Of a stretch of 64,000 bases of DNA, positions 52,967 to 62,109 are shown one piece after another (the first letter of the stretch is position 1; every line of letters begins with the position of its first letter). Position numbers and translations under genes: made by a program. Source of the stretch: Nostoc sp. S4 (lineage in GTDB: Bacteria; Cyanobacteriota; Cyanobacteriia; Cyanobacteriales; Nostocaceae). Under the pieces are notes generated by a model, which was not told the DNA's origin, did not search any database, and saw nothing but the letters and a program-made list of their open reading frames with translations. Location: positions 24,150 to 88,149 of the forward strand of contig JAQYWR010000035.1 of assembly GCA_029379225.1 (NCBI GenBank). The letters are read 5' to 3'.

Positions 52967-55255
52967 TTACCATTGCATACGGGCAATTACACAGTGTATA
53001 ACTTTAACTTCATTAACAATTCGCTCCAGTTCTATGGATAGAGGAGTTTGTTCTCGAACGGCTTGTAATGTGGGAGTAATTGAAGTATTGGGATTTGTGG
53101 CAATCTCTGATAATCGAGCAGTATGTAGCTGTTGAATTTGACCGTGAATTGCTTCGAGATGATTATCTAGCGCTGGTAATTTTTGGGGTGGCTGTCCTTG
53201 TTGCAGGGCATTTGCTAAGTTTTCCAAAACTTGGATAATACTATCAGTAAGTCGGTTGAATTCAGTAAATTGGTACTCGCCACTAAATTCGCGGATATGT
53301 TCTGCCAGAGTTGTAACTGAACTGAAAAAGCCACGAATGTAAACCATCAGAGTCATTACAGGTTCGATTTCTCCCTGGACGTGACGAGGTTCGCTGAACA
53401 ATCTTTGAGCAGCGGCGGTAGCGTTGGCGTTTTCTAGGGCTGCTTGATGACGTAGCATATTAATAGAGTCAGCAGATGTACTCTGTTTTCGATGGAGATA
53501 GGTAGCTATTACCTGCTGAAAGTAAACGAGATTGGCTCGAATTGTCTTTTCTAATTGTGCTGGAAGTTGCTGTCGTTCCCAACGGGGAAAAAGCAAATAG
53601 CTGCCAAGCAGTGCTAAGACACCTCCAACGAAGCTATCAACGATACGCAATATGCCAATTTTCCAGTCACCCGCATTAATCAGGTTGAGTAATAAGATGA
53701 TAGCGGGAGTGAGGAGTATGATGAATATGCTGTAGCTTAAGGCTCGCACTGACATTGCAGTAAACACGAGCAGCAAGAAACAAATTGCGATCGCTAATTG
53801 ATTTTTTACTACTAAAAGCAGAGTTATGCTAATAATTCCGCCTAAAATAGTACCAATGACTCTTTGTACAGTTGTCTCCGACGTTCCCCCAAAGTTGGGC
53901 TTGAGTGCAACTAAAGCTGTTAGCGTTATCCAGTAACCTCTAGGTAGTTGTAATACCGAGGCTAGCAATTCTGCAAGCGTTGTTACCAATGCTAAGCGCA
54001 ATGCATGACGAAACAGGACTGAATCAAAAGTAAAGTTATTTCGTAATGTATCAATAATTGCAGAGCGCTGTGACTGGGTTGCAGGAGAAATATCTCGCTG
54101 GGTAATACGGCGCTGTTTTCCCTGTTTGAAATCTGTAATAATCTCTGCATCAGTATGAATTTGCTGTGCCAAGTTTGTCAGGCTGGCTGTAATCTTCTTC
54201 ACGTTGAGTAGTTGGGCATATTCATCTGTGTGAAGATTTATGGTTTGATTAATGACTTGAGCGCGGATAACTTGTGACTGGTGTTCTAGTGCTTCAATAG
54301 ACCTGTCCAAATCTCCTAAGCCAACTAAGCTTTTTTCTTTGGCAATTGCTTGTGATAACATTTGCACAGCAATAGCCAACTGTTCTATCGCTTGCTGAAT
54401 TTCTGTTTGTAATCGAAAATATAGTTGACTTGTGGATGCGATCGCCAATAATTCACTCAAGGCGACAACAGAATTGAGAATTTGATTTACATCCTCAATT
54501 AACACAACCAAATAATTTCCCCGCAGGTTAGCTCCTTTTTGCCTATTCCACATAGCTGTCCAGACGCTACGGGCAAATGTCAAATCTTGGAGGACGATAT
54601 CTTGAGCTTGCAAAAATCTTTGTCCCCACTCTTGAGCATCTTGGGGATTTAATGCCCTCTCCCTTGCCAAGTTTACAAATTTGCTTAATGAGTCATAACA
54701 TTTAGCAACTACCTGTTTTGCAGGTGCATCAGGACGCACCACCCACAGCCCTGATGACAAGATAGTTGTCCACATTCCACCAGCTAAACAGAGGGCAGAG
54801 TTTAGGATCAGAGTAGATAAATTAGAGAATGAAGCAAACTTAGCAAGCGCAATCACAAACATAATTGAAGTGACTAAGCTCACAGATGCAGCCACGCTGC
54901 CATAGAGACTTGCTAAGCCTGCAATAAATATTACCAAGAATGTTGTCGGCACAGCTAACCACAAATGACTGCTAACTAAACTTGCAATCACGAACACCAC
55001 AGTTATCCCAATGGTTGCTGCTATCGTGGCGATCGCTTTTTGGCGGTAAGTTCCCTCAACATTTACCATACCAACGAACCAAGCTGCCATAGTGGCGATC
55101 GCACTTGTAGCAGCATGACCAGTAATAAATCCAATTCCAATGGGCACACCCAATATCAAAAGGCTACGTAATCCAGAGAAAATGTCGGGTTTACCTGGCT
55201 TGAGTTGAAATTGCTGCAACAACCAACCCGCAGCACGCTTATCTGTAAATGACAT
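52967..55255 (-). CDS. FUSC-family membrane exporter
   Basis: 762 residues, two membrane blocks of about five to six helices (about 25-165 and 415-555), each followed by a long cytoplasmic helical region. This is the layout of FUSC/YccS/AaeB-like proteins (aromatic acid exporter class). The second block has the family's LPRGYWITLTALVALKPNFGGTSETTVQRVIGTILGG segment. The substrate is unknown. No AaeA-type adaptor or regulator is beside it. ATG at 55255. Confidence 0.85.
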   Translation of the reverse strand: MSFTDKRAAGWLLQQFQLKPGKPDIFSGLRSLLILGVPIGIGFITGHAATSAIATMAAWFVGMVNVEGTYRQKAIATIAATIGITVVFVIASLVSSHLWLAVPTTFLVIFIAGLASLYGSVAASVSLVTSIMFVIALAKFASFSNLSTLILNSALCLAGGMWTTILSSGLWVVRPDAPAKQVVAKCYDSLSKFVNLARERALNPQDAQEWGQRFLQAQDIVLQDLTFARSVWTAMWNRQKGANLRGNYLVVLIEDVNQILNSVVALSELLAIASTSQLYFRLQTEIQQAIEQLAIAVQMLSQAIAKEKSLVGLGDLDRSIEALEHQSQVIRAQVINQTINLHTDEYAQLLNVKKITASLTNLAQQIHTDAEIITDFKQGKQRRITQRDISPATQSQRSAIIDTLRNNFTFDSVLFRHALRLALVTTLAELLASVLQLPRGYWITLTALVALKPNFGGTSETTVQRVIGTILGGIISITLLLVVKNQLAIAICFLLLVFTAMSVRALSYSIFIILLTPAIILLLNLINAGDWKIGILRIVDSFVGGVLALLGSYLLFPRWERQQLPAQLEKTIRANLVYFQQVIATYLHRKQSTSADSINMLRHQAALENANATAAAQRLFSEPRHVQGEIEPVMTLMVYIRGFFSSVTTLAEHIREFSGEYQFTEFNRLTDSIIQVLENLANALQQGQPPQKLPALDNHLEAIHGQIQQLHTARLSEIATNPNTSITPTLQAVREQTPLSIELERIVNEVKVIHCVIARMQW

Positions 55256-55620
55256 TATTTAGACTAGGGATTATAAGAATGCAGATCGTTTCTTACAGCA
55301 TTTTACCCAGATCTGCCTATGTGGGGAACAACTGTAATATTATCACCTGGACGAACTTAACCATTGCCACCCCAATCTAGATAATTAATTTGTCAGGGAA
55401 AATTGACCTAGCAAACTTGCTTTTGCAACTTATAAACTAATTTTTGTAGCTTTTCAAGTAGTTTTTGCGACTTAATAAACCTGTTTTTAGCAATATTTTT
55501 CATCAAATATACTTAAAAAATACTTGGTAAACATCATAGCTGGTAATTTTTACGTAGACCATCCGTCTCGAAAAACAGTCAGAATAGATAAATCGCTTTG
55601 CAATTTCTTATACTTAGTTT
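55256..55620. other. gene-free gap
   Basis: No coding frame, RNA gene or known repeat recognised. AT-rich upstream DNA of the FUSC gene (left side) and of the xisH remnant (right side). A TTGCAACTTA/TTTTGCGACTTAATAAAC near-repeat is seen around 55415-55470. Confidence 0.4.
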
Positions 55621-55622
55621 TC

Positions 55623-56176
55623 ATGTGCTAGCAAAAGATATTTACCACGACACTAGTAAAATTAGCCTTGTACAAAGATGGCTGGACAATTACCCAAGAT
55701 CCCTTTCTATTGCAAATTGGCAAAAAGCGTTTATCTGCCGATTTGGGTGCAGAACGTCTGAATTAGTGCCGAAAAAGGAACCCAAAGAATAGTTGTTGAA
55801 GTGAAGAGTTTTGTGGGACAGTCTGATGTAAAAGATTTAGAGCAAGCATTAGGGCAGTATGTGCTGTATCGCCAAATCCTTAATGAAATGGGAAGCGATC
55901 GCATCCTTTATCTTGCCGTTTCTCGACCAACCTTTAACAGTGTGTTTACCATAGAATTGGGACAAGTATTAAGTAGGTGGGTGGGAAAATTTATCGTTGA
56001 GATGGGGCAGGAGGCAGCTATGTTGGAGGCAGAAGGGAAGAGGGTTTTAGCCTAGTTAATTTTTATTCACATAGTTTGGTTTTATTGTGCTGACTTACTT
56101 ACTCAACAACCAAATTATTAAGCTAATTGTTTTTAACGATCAAAGTGAGGCGATCGTGCAATGGATACCCGATTAA
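55623..56176 (+). pseudogene. xisH: xisH remnant (fdxN element excision controlling factor family)
   Basis: The reading frame is pieced together: AKDIYHDT, then after an inserted base DGWTITQDPFLLQIGKKRL, then after a second inserted base VVEVKSFVGQSDVKDL, LYRQILNEMGSDRILYLA and FTIELGQVL. The gene is then interrupted by a MITE at 55972-56099 and resumes as NNQIIKLIVFNDQSEAIVQWIP with stop at 56176. Two frameshifts and one insertion make it non-functional. XisH carries a PD-(D/E)XK-like fold and works with XisI. The end overlaps the xisI start by 16 bases, as in intact pairs. Confidence 0.85.
55972..56099 (+). mobile_element. MITE-like element, family AGTAGGT, copy 1, inside xisH
   Basis: 128-bp element with terminal inverted repeats AGTAGGTG / AGTAAGTC (6 of 8), flanked by TA on both sides (55970-55971 and 56100-56101), consistent with a TA target duplication of the IS630/Tc1-mariner kind. 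Removing it joins two parts of xisH in a sensible frame (GQV-L-L-NNQIIK). It shares AAAATTTATCGTTGA with the copy at 63812. Confidence 0.75.
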
Positions 56177-56504
56177 AGTGCCAAGAGATTATTAAGAGCG
56201 TACTCCAGAATCATGCCAATTATCGAACTACACTACCCGATGATTATATCTCTCAAGTTTTATTTGACGCTCGACGGGGGCAATACTTAGTTTTGGATAT
56301 AGGTTGGAGTGCTGACAAATATCTCATGCCACACCTATTCATTTAAGTTTAATTGGACAAAAAATTTGGATTCAATGCGATGATACTGAAGAAGGTGTAG
56401 CAACTGATTTGCTGGAAGCTGGAGTTCCTAAAGAAGACATCGTTCTTGGTTTTCGTTATCCTAAAGTACGCCAATATACAGGTTTTGGTGTGGGGCGATC
56501 TTAA
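56161..56504 (+). pseudogene. xisI: xisI remnant (fdxN element excision controlling factor family)
   Basis: From the ATG at 56161: MDTRLKCQEIIKSVLQNHA ... YLVLDIGWSADKYL, then a single missing base near 56327 shifts the frame; the rest is in a second frame, TPIHLSLIGQKIWIQCDDT ... TDLLEAGVPKEDIVLGF ... QYTGFGVGRS, stop at 56504. Length when repaired is about 114 residues, the family norm (about 111). Only the one frameshift is seen, so this half decayed less than xisH. Confidence 0.85.
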
Positions 56505-57309
56505 ATTGATAATCGTGAAGAACTAGCGTAGATCTAGTACAGTGGGCGTGGAAATAAACAGACTAACCCTGCGGTCAGCCACTTCCTGTCTACAAAATAG
56601 CCCTGCCGAAAAGACAATTGTTTTGAGACTTCGACTTCGCTCAGTCTTAACTTTTGATTTTTGAATGCGTGACTGACAAGGCAGTGAGTGGTACTAGCCA
56701 GCGTTGTAGAAGTCCTTTAGTGGAACCAACTAGGAACGGGAACAGTGTGAGCCTCACCGCGAGTGTTGCCAACATTAATGATAAATTTAAAATCATATCT
56801 CGTAATCCTAACTATTTATATAGTAATCAGTTTTGATTTTTGAACTTATTTGCCTAGATAAAAAGTAGGGAATAGTAATCAGTTTTTTCGAGGTGAGAGC
56901 GAGTTTTTTCAGACAATTAAATAGAAGTCTGATAGTATTTTTATTGATTAGCGATCGCTTGATTGTTGATAGTAGCGATGCCTGCACCAAGCTTCTCTAC
57001 GAGACGCACTCGCGTTCGCCAACGCCACTGTTACGATTGCAAGGAGCGAACGCTTGCTGCACCATCTTTTCTGAAGCGATCGGTAAACCATCTCGCCTCC
57101 CGATGGCTGCATCTACTCTCCTGGTGAAAAATGAGTTGGAATCTATCTTAGGGGAGAACTGGCGAAGCTCTCACTAAGTGCAAACTCAAACAGTTTAGAT
57201 GTTGTAATTGTTCAATAGTTTTTTACGTAAATCATTCCCAAGATAGTGTTTTTACTTGCCAGTTTCAGAAACTATTTATTGAGACATAATTAAAATACAC
57301 CATGTTTAT
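56505..57309. other. repeat-rich gap with possible transposon debris
   Basis: No convincing gene. Short repeats recur: CGACTTCGCTCAGTCTTA near 56634, CGAGACGCACTCGCGTTCGCC near 56999-57020, and TAGTAATCAGTTTT twice (56820 and 56874). A frame at 56666-56836 (VTDKAVSGTSQ ... LVEPTRNGNSVSL) looks like the tail of a longer protein, possibly an IS-element TnpB, but I cannot confirm it. The frame at 56893-57177 is read through repeats and looks spurious. Confidence 0.35.
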
Positions 57310-57349
57310 GTCAACAAAAATACTTAAAAAATTTAAAACATAATATTAT
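57310..57349 (+). promoter_or_regulatory. candidate NtcA-type promoter of the oxidase cluster
   Basis: GTC-N8-TAC (57310-57323) differs from the NtcA consensus GTA-N8-TAC by one base. A -10 candidate TATTAT (57344-57349) follows after 20 bases, the spacing of NtcA-activated promoters (20-24). The first gene starts 48 bases beyond. NtcA control of cox3 is known in Anabaena PCC 7120; the site here is only suggestive because the region is AT-rich. Confidence 0.4.
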
Positions 57350-57396
57350 TTTTACAGCAAAAAGGTGATAATAACGCCTGGATACTTGAAGAAAAA

Positions 57397-57891
57397 ATGA
57401 TGTCTGTTCTGCCTCTCAACAGCCAAAATCTCCCATACCCCGATCCCATACATCCCATCATCGTCCACTTTGTCATAGCGATGGTGTTTTTTTCATTTTT
57501 CTGCGATGTAGTAGGTTACTTTACTCATAATGCGCGTTTGTTTGAAGTAAGTTTTTGGAATATGTTTGTCGCTTCGGTAGCTATTTTCTTAGCGGTTATC
57601 TTTGGTCAGTTTGAAGCAGGTTTGGCAAACAATTACCCAGCAGTTCAGCCAACACTGAATTTTCATACGCTCATGGGCTGGTCGTTAGCGGCGATCGTCG
57701 TTGGGATTACAGCTTGGCGTTTTGTAATTCGTAACCGCAATTCCTTGAAGATACCGCCAGCTTACCTTGGTGTCGCAACTTTTTTGATTTGTCTGGTGTG
57801 CTTGCAAGTATATCTAGGAACTAAACTATTTTGGGTATATGGATTGCATGTTGAGCCTGTTGTGGAAGCAATGAAGCAGGGGGTTCGCTGA
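57397..57891 (+). CDS. DUF2231 membrane protein A of the oxidase cluster
   Basis: 164 residues with four membrane helices. The DUF2231 signature HPIIVHFVIAMVFFSFFCDVVG begins near residue 20; further histidines occur at helix ends (LNFHTLMGW and YGLHVEP). Paired His residues in a four-helix protein would suit heme or quinone binding, but this is inference. Start ATG 57397 (a second ATG follows directly). Its stop overlaps the next start (ATGA), so the two are translationally coupled. Genes of this kind precede cox3/ARTO genes in other cyanobacteria. Confidence 0.85.
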   Translation: MMSVLPLNSQNLPYPDPIHPIIVHFVIAMVFFSFFCDVVGYFTHNARLFEVSFWNMFVASVAIFLAVIFGQFEAGLANNYPAVQPTLNFHTLMGWSLAAIVVGITAWRFVIRNRNSLKIPPAYLGVATFLICLVCLQVYLGTKLFWVYGLHVEPVVEAMKQGVR

Positions 57892-58577
57892 TGAACTGGC
57901 AACTAATCGAACAGTTAAGATTGAGGCTAGGCGCTAACGGACTGCCTTACGAAATTCCGATACATCCACAGTTAGTACATCTAACACTGGGCTTGTTCAT
58001 TATTGCCATCTTGTTTGATATTGCGGGAGCCTTTTTTCGCTTAGGGCGACCAATTTTCAGATTTCTCGGTCTTCCTGCCATCCGTTCTAGCTTCTTCGAT
58101 GTTGGTTGGTACAACCTCATAGGAGCTGCGATTGTGACATTTTTTACCGTTGCCTTTGGTTTTTTTGAGCTATTGCTGGCAAACCCACCAGTGAATCAAA
58201 AGAGTGCTTGGGGGTTGAATCCTGGTTGGACAATGTTATTGCATGGTTTGGGTGGTATTTTGTTGTTGGGGATTATTGTAGGCATGACTGTATGGAGAGG
58301 TTTGCAACGCGATCGCTGGTGCAAGGATGCTTCCCGACAAGTGCAATGGAGTTACTTATTAGTAGGTATTTTGATGTTTGGTATTTTATTTGTCCACGGA
58401 ACTTTAGGGGCGCACCTTGGGGAGCAGTTCGGAATTCACGTGACTGCGGCTAAGTTAATCCAACAGGGTACAAACCCAAATTTACTACTTATGCCAATTT
58501 GGGATTTTAAATTATTAGTCATTAGTCATTGGTCACTTGTACTGAGCAAAGCCGAAGTATTGGTCATTGGTTGTTAA
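57891..58577 (+). CDS. DUF2231 membrane protein B of the oxidase cluster
   Basis: 228 residues, four helices, paralogue of the preceding protein. HPQLVHLTLGLFIIAILFDIAG near residue 25; later histidines in LLHGLGGILLLG and FVHGTLGAHLGEQFGIHV. The natural C-terminus probably ends around residue 207: the last 20 codons (LLVISHWSLVLSKAEVLVIG) coincide with repeat DNA (GTCATTAGTCATTGGTCA and CTGAGCAAAGCCGAAGTA), as found in intergenic regions, so the tail looks recently added. It couples with the upstream gene by a four-base overlap. Confidence 0.85.
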   Translation: MNWQLIEQLRLRLGANGLPYEIPIHPQLVHLTLGLFIIAILFDIAGAFFRLGRPIFRFLGLPAIRSSFFDVGWYNLIGAAIVTFFTVAFGFFELLLANPPVNQKSAWGLNPGWTMLLHGLGGILLLGIIVGMTVWRGLQRDRWCKDASRQVQWSYLLVGILMFGILFVHGTLGAHLGEQFGIHVTAAKLIQQGTNPNLLLMPIWDFKLLVISHWSLVLSKAEVLVIGC

Positions 58578-58684
58578 TTCATCTTTCATTTCTATCTTCT
58601 ATCTACCCAAATTAAGTTTAAAAAATCAAATACATTTCTCTATCTCAATTTGATATCAAACTCAAGGAAAATTTATCAAATTTT

Positions 58685-59605
58685 ATGGTGAGAATCTTAG
58701 AATATTTACTAATAGCTGGCTGTATAGCAGTGTTGCTTGTCGTCAGTCATTGGATTGGGCAGCAGGCATATTCTTGGATGCCTCTTGAAGCTACAGCAGA
58801 AGCGCAAAAGGTAGATAGTTTGTTTAGCTTTTTAGTTTCAATTGGTGCATTCATTATCCTTGGGCTTGTAGGGATGATGATTTATTCAATACTTTTTTTT
58901 CGGACATCCAAAAAAGACTACACTGAAGGGCATCCATCTAGAGGCGATGCTAGGCTAGAAATCCTCTGGACGGCAACGCCAACTTTATTAGTAATGTGGA
59001 TTGCTTTTCAAAGCTTCAATATCTATCAGCAATTAAATATTTTAGGTTTAGGACAAATTGTACATTTGCATACACCTGTAGAATCAGAAGCAGCCTACGC
59101 CGCAGAAGTCAGCGATGTCCCTAAACCAGCTGACGAAACTATTGATGTTTTCGTCAAGCAGTGGGATTGGTCTTTCCGCTATGCAAATAATGTTAATAGT
59201 AATGAATTACACCTGCCAGTCAATCGCCGTACTCGTCTAAATATGCACGCCCAAGAAGTGATTCACGGGTTCTACGTCCCTGAATTTCGCTTAAAGCAGG
59301 ATATCGTCCCTGGACGGAACATTGACCTTGTAGTTACACCGATTCGTGTTGGTAAATATAAGCTGAAAGATTCTCAATTTAGCGGTACTTACTTTGCTTT
59401 GATGGATGCGGATGTGTATGTTGATCCGATTGAGAAATATAACCAATGGCTTACCCAAGTAGCTAGTCAACCAATGACTATTAAAAATCAGGCTGTTGCT
59501 GAATATATCCAACCGCCAAAGACATTATTTAAAACTAGTTGGTACACTGTTGCACCCGCTGAATCTGCTGTTGCTAATCAAAGGAAAGTCAGTAATGACA
59601 CATGA
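58685..59605 (+). CDS. ctaC: heme-copper oxidase subunit II lacking CuA (ARTO type)
   Basis: 306 residues: two N-terminal membrane helices (about 5-27 and 45-72), then a cupredoxin domain facing the lumen or periplasm. The first CuA-region segment is kept (VIHGFYVPEFRLKQDIVPG), as is the aromatic patch QWDWSFRY, but the loop that should read CxxxCGxxHxxM is KLKDSQFSGTYFALM, with no Cys. Such subunits belong to the alternative respiratory terminal oxidase of cyanobacteria (Cox3/ARTO), proposed to oxidise quinol rather than cytochrome c. It overlaps ctaD by 11 bases. Confidence 0.92.
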   Translation: MVRILEYLLIAGCIAVLLVVSHWIGQQAYSWMPLEATAEAQKVDSLFSFLVSIGAFIILGLVGMMIYSILFFRTSKKDYTEGHPSRGDARLEILWTATPTLLVMWIAFQSFNIYQQLNILGLGQIVHLHTPVESEAAYAAEVSDVPKPADETIDVFVKQWDWSFRYANNVNSNELHLPVNRRTRLNMHAQEVIHGFYVPEFRLKQDIVPGRNIDLVVTPIRVGKYKLKDSQFSGTYFALMDADVYVDPIEKYNQWLTQVASQPMTIKNQAVAEYIQPPKTLFKTSWYTVAPAESAVANQRKVSNDT

Positions 59606-61268
59606 TAATGTTCCTAATCTGGAAAATTCCTCAAACGAGGCTGTTGATAACTGGCGACAATACTTCAGCTTTAACACCGACCATAAAGTTATCGGTATTC
59701 AGTACATGGTAACGACCTTCATTTTTTTCCTGATTGGCGGGTTGTTGGCAATGCTCATCCGTGCCGAACTGCTCACCCCGGAATTAAATGTAGTCGATCG
59801 CCCCCTCTACAACGGCTTATTCTCCATGCATGGGACAATCATGATTTTCCTCTGGATTATCCCGTTCAATGCAGGTATCTCTAATTACCTAGTGCCGTTG
59901 ATGATTGGAGCGCGGGATATGGCCTTTCCCCTGCTCAACGCCATTTCTTTTTGGATTATTCCCCCAGCTGGTATTTTTTTACTGTCTAGCTTTTTGCTAC
60001 CCAACGGCCCGGCAAAAGCTGGGTGGTGGTCTTATCCACCCGTTAGTCTGCAATTTCCAGCCAATCAACCGATTAACGGTGAATTCTTTTGGATTGTCAG
60101 TTTGGTACTGCTTGGCATTTCTTCCATCATGGGAGCAGTCAATTTTATTACAACAATTTTTTGGATGCGCGCCCCAGGCATGACATTTTTTCGGATGCCT
60201 GTGTTTATTTGGTCAGTCCTTAGCGCCCAGTTGTTGCAGTTGATTAACTTGCCTTTCTTGACAGGTGCATTGGTATTGCTATTATTTGACTTGGCTTTCG
60301 GCACGCAATTTTTCAAACCCTTAGAAAATGGCGACCCGATAATTTATCAACATCTTTTCTGGTTCTACTCCCATCCAGCAGTTTACATCATGGCACTACC
60401 AGCCTTTGGGATTCTCGCAGAGGTTCTGCCCGCCTTTGCCCGGAATCCTTTATTTGGCTATCGTTCATTAGCACTTGCTTCTGTGGGCATTGCTTTAGTC
60501 AGCATTTTTGTTTGGGTGCATCACATGTTCACCAGTGCTACCCCTGGTTGGATGCGGATGACTTTTATGTTGACTTCAATGTTAGTGGCTATACCCACTG
60601 GTGTAAAAGCATTTGGTTGGACTGCCACAGTTTGGAAAAGTAAGCTACACCTAGAGACACCCATGCTGTTTGCAATGGGCGGCGCAGCAATGTTTATTTT
60701 TGGTGGTGTTACTGGTGTGATGCTCGCTGCTACACCTTTCGATATTCATGTCAACAACACTTACTTTGTTGTAGGTCACTTTCACTACATCGTCTTCAAC
60801 ACCATCACAATGGCAATTTATGCAGCCATTTACTTTTGGTTTCCTAAGATTACTGGACGGATGTATGCTGAAGGTTGGGGTAAGTTGCATTTCTTGCTAA
60901 CCTTTATCGGTGCCAACCTAACTTTTTTTCCCATGCACCCATTGGGTTTACACGGAATGTTGCGCCGCATCTCTTCCTACGACCCACAATATCAAGGATG
61001 GAATGTTATCGCTAGTCTTGGAGGTTTCTTGCTAGGAGTATCAACATTGCCCTTCATTGCTAATATAGTTGGTTCCTGGCTATATGGGACTAAAGCAGTA
61101 AATAATCCTTGGCACGCCACTGGACTAGAATGGACAACCACCTCACCACCACCGCGAGATAACTTTGAGAAAATTCCGGTTGTGAACAGACCCCCTTACG
61201 ACTATGGCGATCCAAAATACTCTGTGATTGAAAATTCTGACAACGGTGAATCAGTACAACACAGATAG
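59595..61268 (+). CDS. ctaD: heme-copper oxidase subunit I
   Basis: 557 residues, twelve membrane helices; the catalytic subunit with a low-spin heme and the heme-CuB site. Ligands are visible: SMHGTIMIF (low-spin heme His), YSHPAVYI (CuB His and the cross-linked Tyr), VWVHHMFTS (CuB His pair) and GHFHYIVF (two heme His). The motif reads YSHPAVY, not HPEVY: the Glu of A1-type oxidases is absent and a Tyr-Ser pair precedes it, as in A2-type enzymes. Start ATG at 59595 with AGGAAAG; the longer frame from 59496 runs inside ctaC and is rejected. Confidence 0.95.
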   Translation: MTHDNVPNLENSSNEAVDNWRQYFSFNTDHKVIGIQYMVTTFIFFLIGGLLAMLIRAELLTPELNVVDRPLYNGLFSMHGTIMIFLWIIPFNAGISNYLVPLMIGARDMAFPLLNAISFWIIPPAGIFLLSSFLLPNGPAKAGWWSYPPVSLQFPANQPINGEFFWIVSLVLLGISSIMGAVNFITTIFWMRAPGMTFFRMPVFIWSVLSAQLLQLINLPFLTGALVLLLFDLAFGTQFFKPLENGDPIIYQHLFWFYSHPAVYIMALPAFGILAEVLPAFARNPLFGYRSLALASVGIALVSIFVWVHHMFTSATPGWMRMTFMLTSMLVAIPTGVKAFGWTATVWKSKLHLETPMLFAMGGAAMFIFGGVTGVMLAATPFDIHVNNTYFVVGHFHYIVFNTITMAIYAAIYFWFPKITGRMYAEGWGKLHFLLTFIGANLTFFPMHPLGLHGMLRRISSYDPQYQGWNVIASLGGFLLGVSTLPFIANIVGSWLYGTKAVNNPWHATGLEWTTTSPPPRDNFEKIPVVNRPPYDYGDPKYSVIENSDNGESVQHR

Positions 61269-61402
61269 GGAGATGGGGAGATGGGGAAGATTAGAAAAAA
61301 GCAACAACCCCTTCTACACTCCCCACTTCCCAGCGATGCACTGAGCTTGTCGAAGTGTCCTTAGTCCCTAGTCCCTAGTACCTAATCCCTAATCCTCAAT
61401 CT

Positions 61403-62071
61403 ATGACGCGTCGTATCATTCATATAGATGAAAGTCCTATCCGTTTTGAACGGTGGCGGCGATATTTACCAAATTGGTTGCAACGTTTTTTACCAAGTGG
61501 GGGCGGAAATTTTGAAGACCATCATGGTAAAGGGATGTTCGGGTTTAGCGTGTTCCTGCTATCAGAAAGCTTAGTTTTTTTGAGTTTCATTTTGACATAC
61601 GTGGCTCTGCGATTAACACACTCGAAAAACTGGTTACCACCTGGTGTTTCTGGAGTAGAATTATCTAGTTTTGTGATTATTAATACAGTAGTTCTGCTTT
61701 CCAGCAGTTTTGTAATTCAACCCGCAGAAAATGCTCTCAAGCGTGGCAGATTGAACAGATTTCGCTGGCTTTGGCTGATGACGATCGCAATGGGAACCTA
61801 CTTTTTAATTGGTGTATTAATTGAGTGGAGGAAACTCGATTTTGGTTTAACTACAGGATTAGTTGGTTCAACATTTTATCTATTAACGGGTTTTCACGGT
61901 CTCCACGTTCTGACTGGTGTAATTCTTCAGATAATTATGTTAATTCGCTCTTTTATTCGAGATAATTACAATAAAGGTCACTTTGGTGTAAGTGCAACTA
62001 CTTTGTTTTGGCATTTTGTTGATGTGATTTGGGTCTTTTTATTCTCACTACTCTATCTGTGGCGAGCATAA
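61403..62071 (+). CDS. ctaE: heme-copper oxidase subunit III
   Basis: 222 residues with about five membrane helices, shorter than mitochondrial subunit III as usual in this type. It begins with a soluble N-terminus (about 45 residues), then FGFSVFLLSESLVFLSFILTY with the conserved Glu, and the terminal GFHGLHVLTGVILQI and FWHFVDVIWVFLFSLLYLW signatures. It lies 134 bases after ctaD; the gap holds repeat DNA (AGGGAGATGGGGAG, then CCTAGTCCCTAGTACC). Completes the ctaCDE set. Confidence 0.95.
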   Translation: MTRRIIHIDESPIRFERWRRYLPNWLQRFLPSGGGNFEDHHGKGMFGFSVFLLSESLVFLSFILTYVALRLTHSKNWLPPGVSGVELSSFVIINTVVLLSSSFVIQPAENALKRGRLNRFRWLWLMTIAMGTYFLIGVLIEWRKLDFGLTTGLVGSTFYLLTGFHGLHVLTGVILQIIMLIRSFIRDNYNKGHFGVSATTLFWHFVDVIWVFLFSLLYLWRA

Positions 62072-62109
62072 AAGTTTAAAAAAAATCAAGTGTTTTTAGG
62101 AGAAAATCT

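Noticed and set aside
56893..57177. 94-residue plus-strand frame before the oxidase cluster
   Set aside because: Reads through short interspersed repeats (CGAGACGCACTCGCGTTCG) and has no known domain.
59496..59594. Upstream extension of the ctaD frame
   Set aside because: Lies inside ctaC, lacks similarity to subunit I, and the ATG at 59595 has a good ribosome binding site.
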